The notes beneath the pieces are model-generated. The model was not told where the DNA came from, searched no databases, and worked only from the letters and a program-made list of their open reading frames with translations. From positions 1 through 64,000 of the forward strand of contig NZ_LLZG01000323.1 of the NCBI RefSeq assembly GCF_001509475.1: a DNA stretch of 64,000 nt, in the 5' to 3' direction. The stretch is from Streptomyces regalis. Lineage in GTDB: Bacteria > Actinomycetota > Actinomycetes > Streptomycetales > Streptomycetaceae. Positions 61,822 to 64,000 of this stretch are shown piece after piece (position 1 is the first letter of the stretch; each line of letters begins with the position of its first letter). Made by a program: the position numbers and the translations under genes.

Positions 61822-61839
61822 CTTGGAGCGCACTCCAAG
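61822..61839. promoter_or_regulatory. MerR-type operator
   Basis: The dyad CTTGGAG-CGCA-CTCCAAG ends 17 bases before the MerR gene start, as in MerR/aldo-keto reductase pairs. Confidence 0.75.
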
Positions 61840-61856
61840 GTCATAGCGTGGAGGGC

Positions 61857-62366
61857 ATGACGGTGATGGAGACCACGAGTACCAGGACCGACAGCTGTGC
61901 CGCTCCACCGCACCCGCACCGGCGCCCGGAAGGCCAGGACAGCTACACGATCAGCGAGGTCGTCGCCTTCACCGGTCTGACGGCCCACACCCTGCGCTGG
62001 TACGAGCGGATCGGCCTCATGCCGCACATCGACCGCTCGCACACGGGCCAGCGCCGCTACAGCAACCGTGACCTGGACTGGCTGGACCTCGTCGGCAAGC
62101 TGCGGCTCACCGGCATGCCGGTCGCCGACATGGTCCGGTACGCCGAGCTGGTGCGCGAGGGCGACCACACGTTCGGCGAGCGCTTCGAGCTGCTGGAGAC
62201 GACCCGCCGCGACGTCCTCGCCCGGATCGCGGAGCTCCAGGACACGCTGGCCGTGCTCGACCGGAAGATCAGTTTCTACGCGGACGCGGGGCGTCTGTAC
62301 GAGCAGGACAAGACGCTCCAGCAGGACAAGACGTACGAGCAGGAGAAGACGGAGAAGGCTGGATGA
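61857..62366 (+). CDS. MerR-family regulator
   Basis: 169 residues from the ATG at 61857 (GGAGGG upstream). HTH: DSYTISEVVAFTGLTAHTLR, WYERIGLMPHIDRSHTGQRR. A dimerisation coiled coil follows (RRDVLARIAELQDTLAVLDR). The tail has repeats (YEQDKTLQQDKTYEQEKTEK). No cysteines for metal binding in the usual place, so it senses another signal. Its stop overlaps the aldo/keto reductase start (ATGA). Confidence 0.92.
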   Translation: MTVMETTSTRTDSCAAPPHPHRRPEGQDSYTISEVVAFTGLTAHTLRWYERIGLMPHIDRSHTGQRRYSNRDLDWLDLVGKLRLTGMPVADMVRYAELVREGDHTFGERFELLETTRRDVLARIAELQDTLAVLDRKISFYADAGRLYEQDKTLQQDKTYEQEKTEKAG

Positions 62367-63376
62367 CGGACGACAGGATCGCGACGGTACGGCTCGGCGC
62401 GACGGGCCCCGAGGTGGGTGTCCAAGGCCTCGGCTGCATGGGCATGAGCTTCGCGTACGGCCCCTCGGACGCGGGCGAGTCCAGGGCGACCCTGGAACGG
62501 GCGCTGGAGCTGGGCGTCACGCTGTACGACACGGCGGACGCGTACGGCGCGGGCGAGAACGAGAGGTTCCTCTCCCCGTTCTTCAAGGCGCACCGTGACG
62601 AGGTCGTCATCGCCACGAAGTTCGCTCTGACCATCGATCCGGACGACCCGACGAAGCGGATCATCCGCAACGACACGCCCTACATACGCCAGTGCATCGA
62701 GGCGAGCCTGAAGCGCCTGGACGTCGACGCGATCGACCTCTACTACATGCACCGCCGGGACGTGAACGTCCCCATCGAGGAGACCGTCGGCGTCATGGCC
62801 GACCTGGTCCGCGAGGGCAAGGTCAAGCATCTGGGCCTGAGCGAGGTGACGGCGGACGAACTGCGCGCCGCACAGACCGTGCACCCGATCGCGGCCGTCC
62901 AGTCCGAGTGGTCGCTCTTCAGCCGCGACATCGAGGCCAAGGTGGTCCCCGCGGCCCGCGAACTGGACGTGGCCCTGGTGCCGTACTCCCCACTGGGCCG
63001 GGGCTTCCTGACCGGCTCCTTCGCCAAGGCCGAGGACCTGACGTCCGACGACTTCCGCCGCCAACAGCCCCGCTTCACAGGCGACAACGCGGCCGCCAAC
63101 GCCGCCTTGCTGGAGCCGATCCGCACCGTGGCCGAGGCGCACGGGGCGACGCTCGGGCAGATCGCGCTGGCATGGGTGCAGCAGCAGGCGGCCCTGCACG
63201 GCCTCCCGGTCATCCCGATCCCGGGCACGCGCAAGCCGACGCGGGTGGAGGAGAACCTGGGGGCGACACGGATCGTCCTGGGCGAGAAGGACATGGAGCT
63301 GCTGGAGCCGATCGCGGCGAAGGTGGCAGGCGACAGGTACGCGGACATGCGGTTCGCTTCCGCCGGCCGGGAGTAG
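62363..63376 (+). CDS. Aldo/keto reductase
   Basis: 337 residues. AKR marks: GLGCMGMSFAYGPSD, LYDTADAYGAGENERFLSPF (catalytic Asp and Tyr), ATKFAL, LYYMHRRDVNVPIEETVGVM, VKHLGLSEV, VALVPYSPLGRGFLTG and IPIPGTRKPTRVEENLGA. It reduces aldehydes or ketones with NADPH. It is encoded with its MerR regulator and is likely self-controlled through that protein. Confidence 0.93.
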   Translation: MTDDRIATVRLGATGPEVGVQGLGCMGMSFAYGPSDAGESRATLERALELGVTLYDTADAYGAGENERFLSPFFKAHRDEVVIATKFALTIDPDDPTKRIIRNDTPYIRQCIEASLKRLDVDAIDLYYMHRRDVNVPIEETVGVMADLVREGKVKHLGLSEVTADELRAAQTVHPIAAVQSEWSLFSRDIEAKVVPAARELDVALVPYSPLGRGFLTGSFAKAEDLTSDDFRRQQPRFTGDNAAANAALLEPIRTVAEAHGATLGQIALAWVQQQAALHGLPVIPIPGTRKPTRVEENLGATRIVLGEKDMELLEPIAAKVAGDRYADMRFASAGRE

Positions 63377-63386
63377 ACGCCCCTAA

Positions 63387-63463
63387 GGGGCGCGGGGCTG
63401 TATCAATGTGCGGCTCCGCCACGATGGGGGTCCCCCGCTCGAGCGAAGCCGAGAGTGGGGGAG
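63387..63463. repeat. Composite intergenic repeat, copy 2
   Basis: The first 36 bases match 12212-12247. The next 41 (63423-63463) match the complement of the block inside the GH3 gene. It lies between convergent genes, 11 bases after the AKR stop. Confidence 0.85.
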
Positions 63464-63477
63464 CGACCAGGCAGACG

Positions 63478-64000
63478 CTACAGCTCTGCCAACAACTCGG
63501 CCTTCTTCACCGAGAACTCCTCATCCGTCACCAGCCCCGCCTCATACAGCTCCCCCAGGTGACGAATCCGCTCGGCGATATCGGCGGGGTCACGCCGCGG
63601 TGCCGCAGCCGGCACCGCGGCCAGCGGCCCCGACTTCCGCACCGCCGCCAACACCGCGGCAGCGAACGGCAACGACTCGTGCACCGGCCCATACCCCAGC
63701 CCGAACACCACGGCCGCCGGATCCTGATCGGCCTGCGCGGGCTGGGCATCGGCGGAGTCCCGCCGCAGCAGCCGTAGATGCCCCTCGAAGAGCTCCGGCG
63801 AGCGCCACTCGACCCCGCTCAACTCGGCCACCGGAAAGCTCTGATCCCCGGCCTTCCACTTCGCCGAGGACGCTCCCGTCCAGAACCACCGGAACCGGAC
63901 GGTCTCCCCGTCGAAGGACGCCTTCCCGTCATACGCCTTGAACTGCAACGGCACTTCGGGTGCGGCCACGAGAAACTCATCGGCGGGCCCAGCCTGCTTC
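63478..64000 (-). CDS. DUF4429/SHOCT protein, 5' end outside window
   Basis: The visible 174 codons begin with KQAGPADEFL at the window edge and continue in frame to the stop at 63478. A GTG at 63969 is internal. The PH-like DUF4429 repeat is seen (VPLQFKAYDGKASFDGETVR, FRWFWTGASSAKWKAGDQSF, LSGVEWRSPELFEGHLRL), then the SHOCT end (IAERIRHLGELYEAGLVTDE, EFSVKKAELLAEL). Function unknown; such proteins are common in streptomycetes. Confidence 0.85.
   Translation of the reverse strand, partial: KQAGPADEFLVAAPEVPLQFKAYDGKASFDGETVRFRWFWTGASSAKWKAGDQSFPVAELSGVEWRSPELFEGHLRLLRRDSADAQPAQADQDPAAVVFGLGYGPVHESLPFAAAVLAAVRKSGPLAAVPAAAPRRDPADIAERIRHLGELYEAGLVTDEEFSVKKAELLAEL

Noticed and set aside
1..64000. 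CRISPR arrays, tRNA or rRNA genes
   Set aside because: No regularly spaced repeats of 24-37 bases, and no T-loop/acceptor pairing consistent with a tRNA was noticed on either strand.

Overview
The window is high-GC DNA with the habits of a Streptomyces chromosome: GTG starts, XRE-DUF5753/DUF397 pairs, many secreted glycosidases and regulators, and a fabD-fabH-acpP-fabF block preceded by a PucR-type activator (fasR). The gene content and order (fab block, DUF3145, a SCO2400-type zinc-ribbon protein, two sugar ABC systems) recall the SCO238x-SCO240x part of the S. coelicolor chromosome. I see no rRNA, tRNA or CRISPR array.

Layout. 0.3-5.2 kb: a lipoprotein, an ArsR-type regulator, a small double-glycine peptide that looks like a RiPP precursor, and an XRE / DUF397 / anti-sigma-like ATPase triad. 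5.2-8.2 kb: a three-gene operon in which a membrane protein and the next small protein share a short Gly/Asn-rich motif at their free ends. 8.3-9.5 kb: a secreted Kelch propeller with a cysteine pair in each blade. 9.8-29.4 kb: a carbohydrate region with two overlapping secreted GH43 arabinan hydrolases, an aminotransferase with a long Pro/Ala tail, galM, a ChvE/XylF-XylG-XylH-like ABC transporter, an unassigned TIM-barrel-like protein, an acid-sugar dehydratase plus zinc dehydrogenase, a LacI regulator with a lac-like operator, and a second ABC transporter of the YtfQ-YtfR-YtfT-YjfF type. Variants of one 16-bp palindrome, GTTCGAAATTTCGAAC, lie upstream of four of these transcription units. 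They suggest a common regulon for L-arabinose, arabino-oligosaccharides or a related sugar.

29.6-36.1 kb: small membrane and stress-type genes (zinc-ribbon protein, DUF2252, Na+/H+ antiporter, DUF7144-like, duplicated SHOCT proteins around a GAP-family protein). Four of these genes have a TCACCC-N3-5-GGGTGA inverted repeat in front. 36.1-42.3 kb: a MalT-type LuxR regulator, a MarR regulator divergent from a quinone/enone oxidoreductase, an Ohr/OsmC protein and a serine hydrolase. 42.3-53 kb: two damaged genes (an M14 carboxypeptidase and a GH3 beta-glucosidase) together with intact secreted and membrane proteins, a LysR-RidA pair and a second galM.

53-64 kb: SGNH lipoprotein, DUF3145, a bidirectional terminator, the fatty-acid operon fabD-fabH-acpP-fabF under fasR, pirin, a serine hydrolase, a MerR-aldo/keto reductase operon and a DUF4429/SHOCT gene cut by the window end. 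Streptomyces-type intergenic repeats occur at 12.2 and 63.4 kb, and a near-identical copy of part of the second lies inside the GH3 gene. All functions are read from sequence motifs without database searches.
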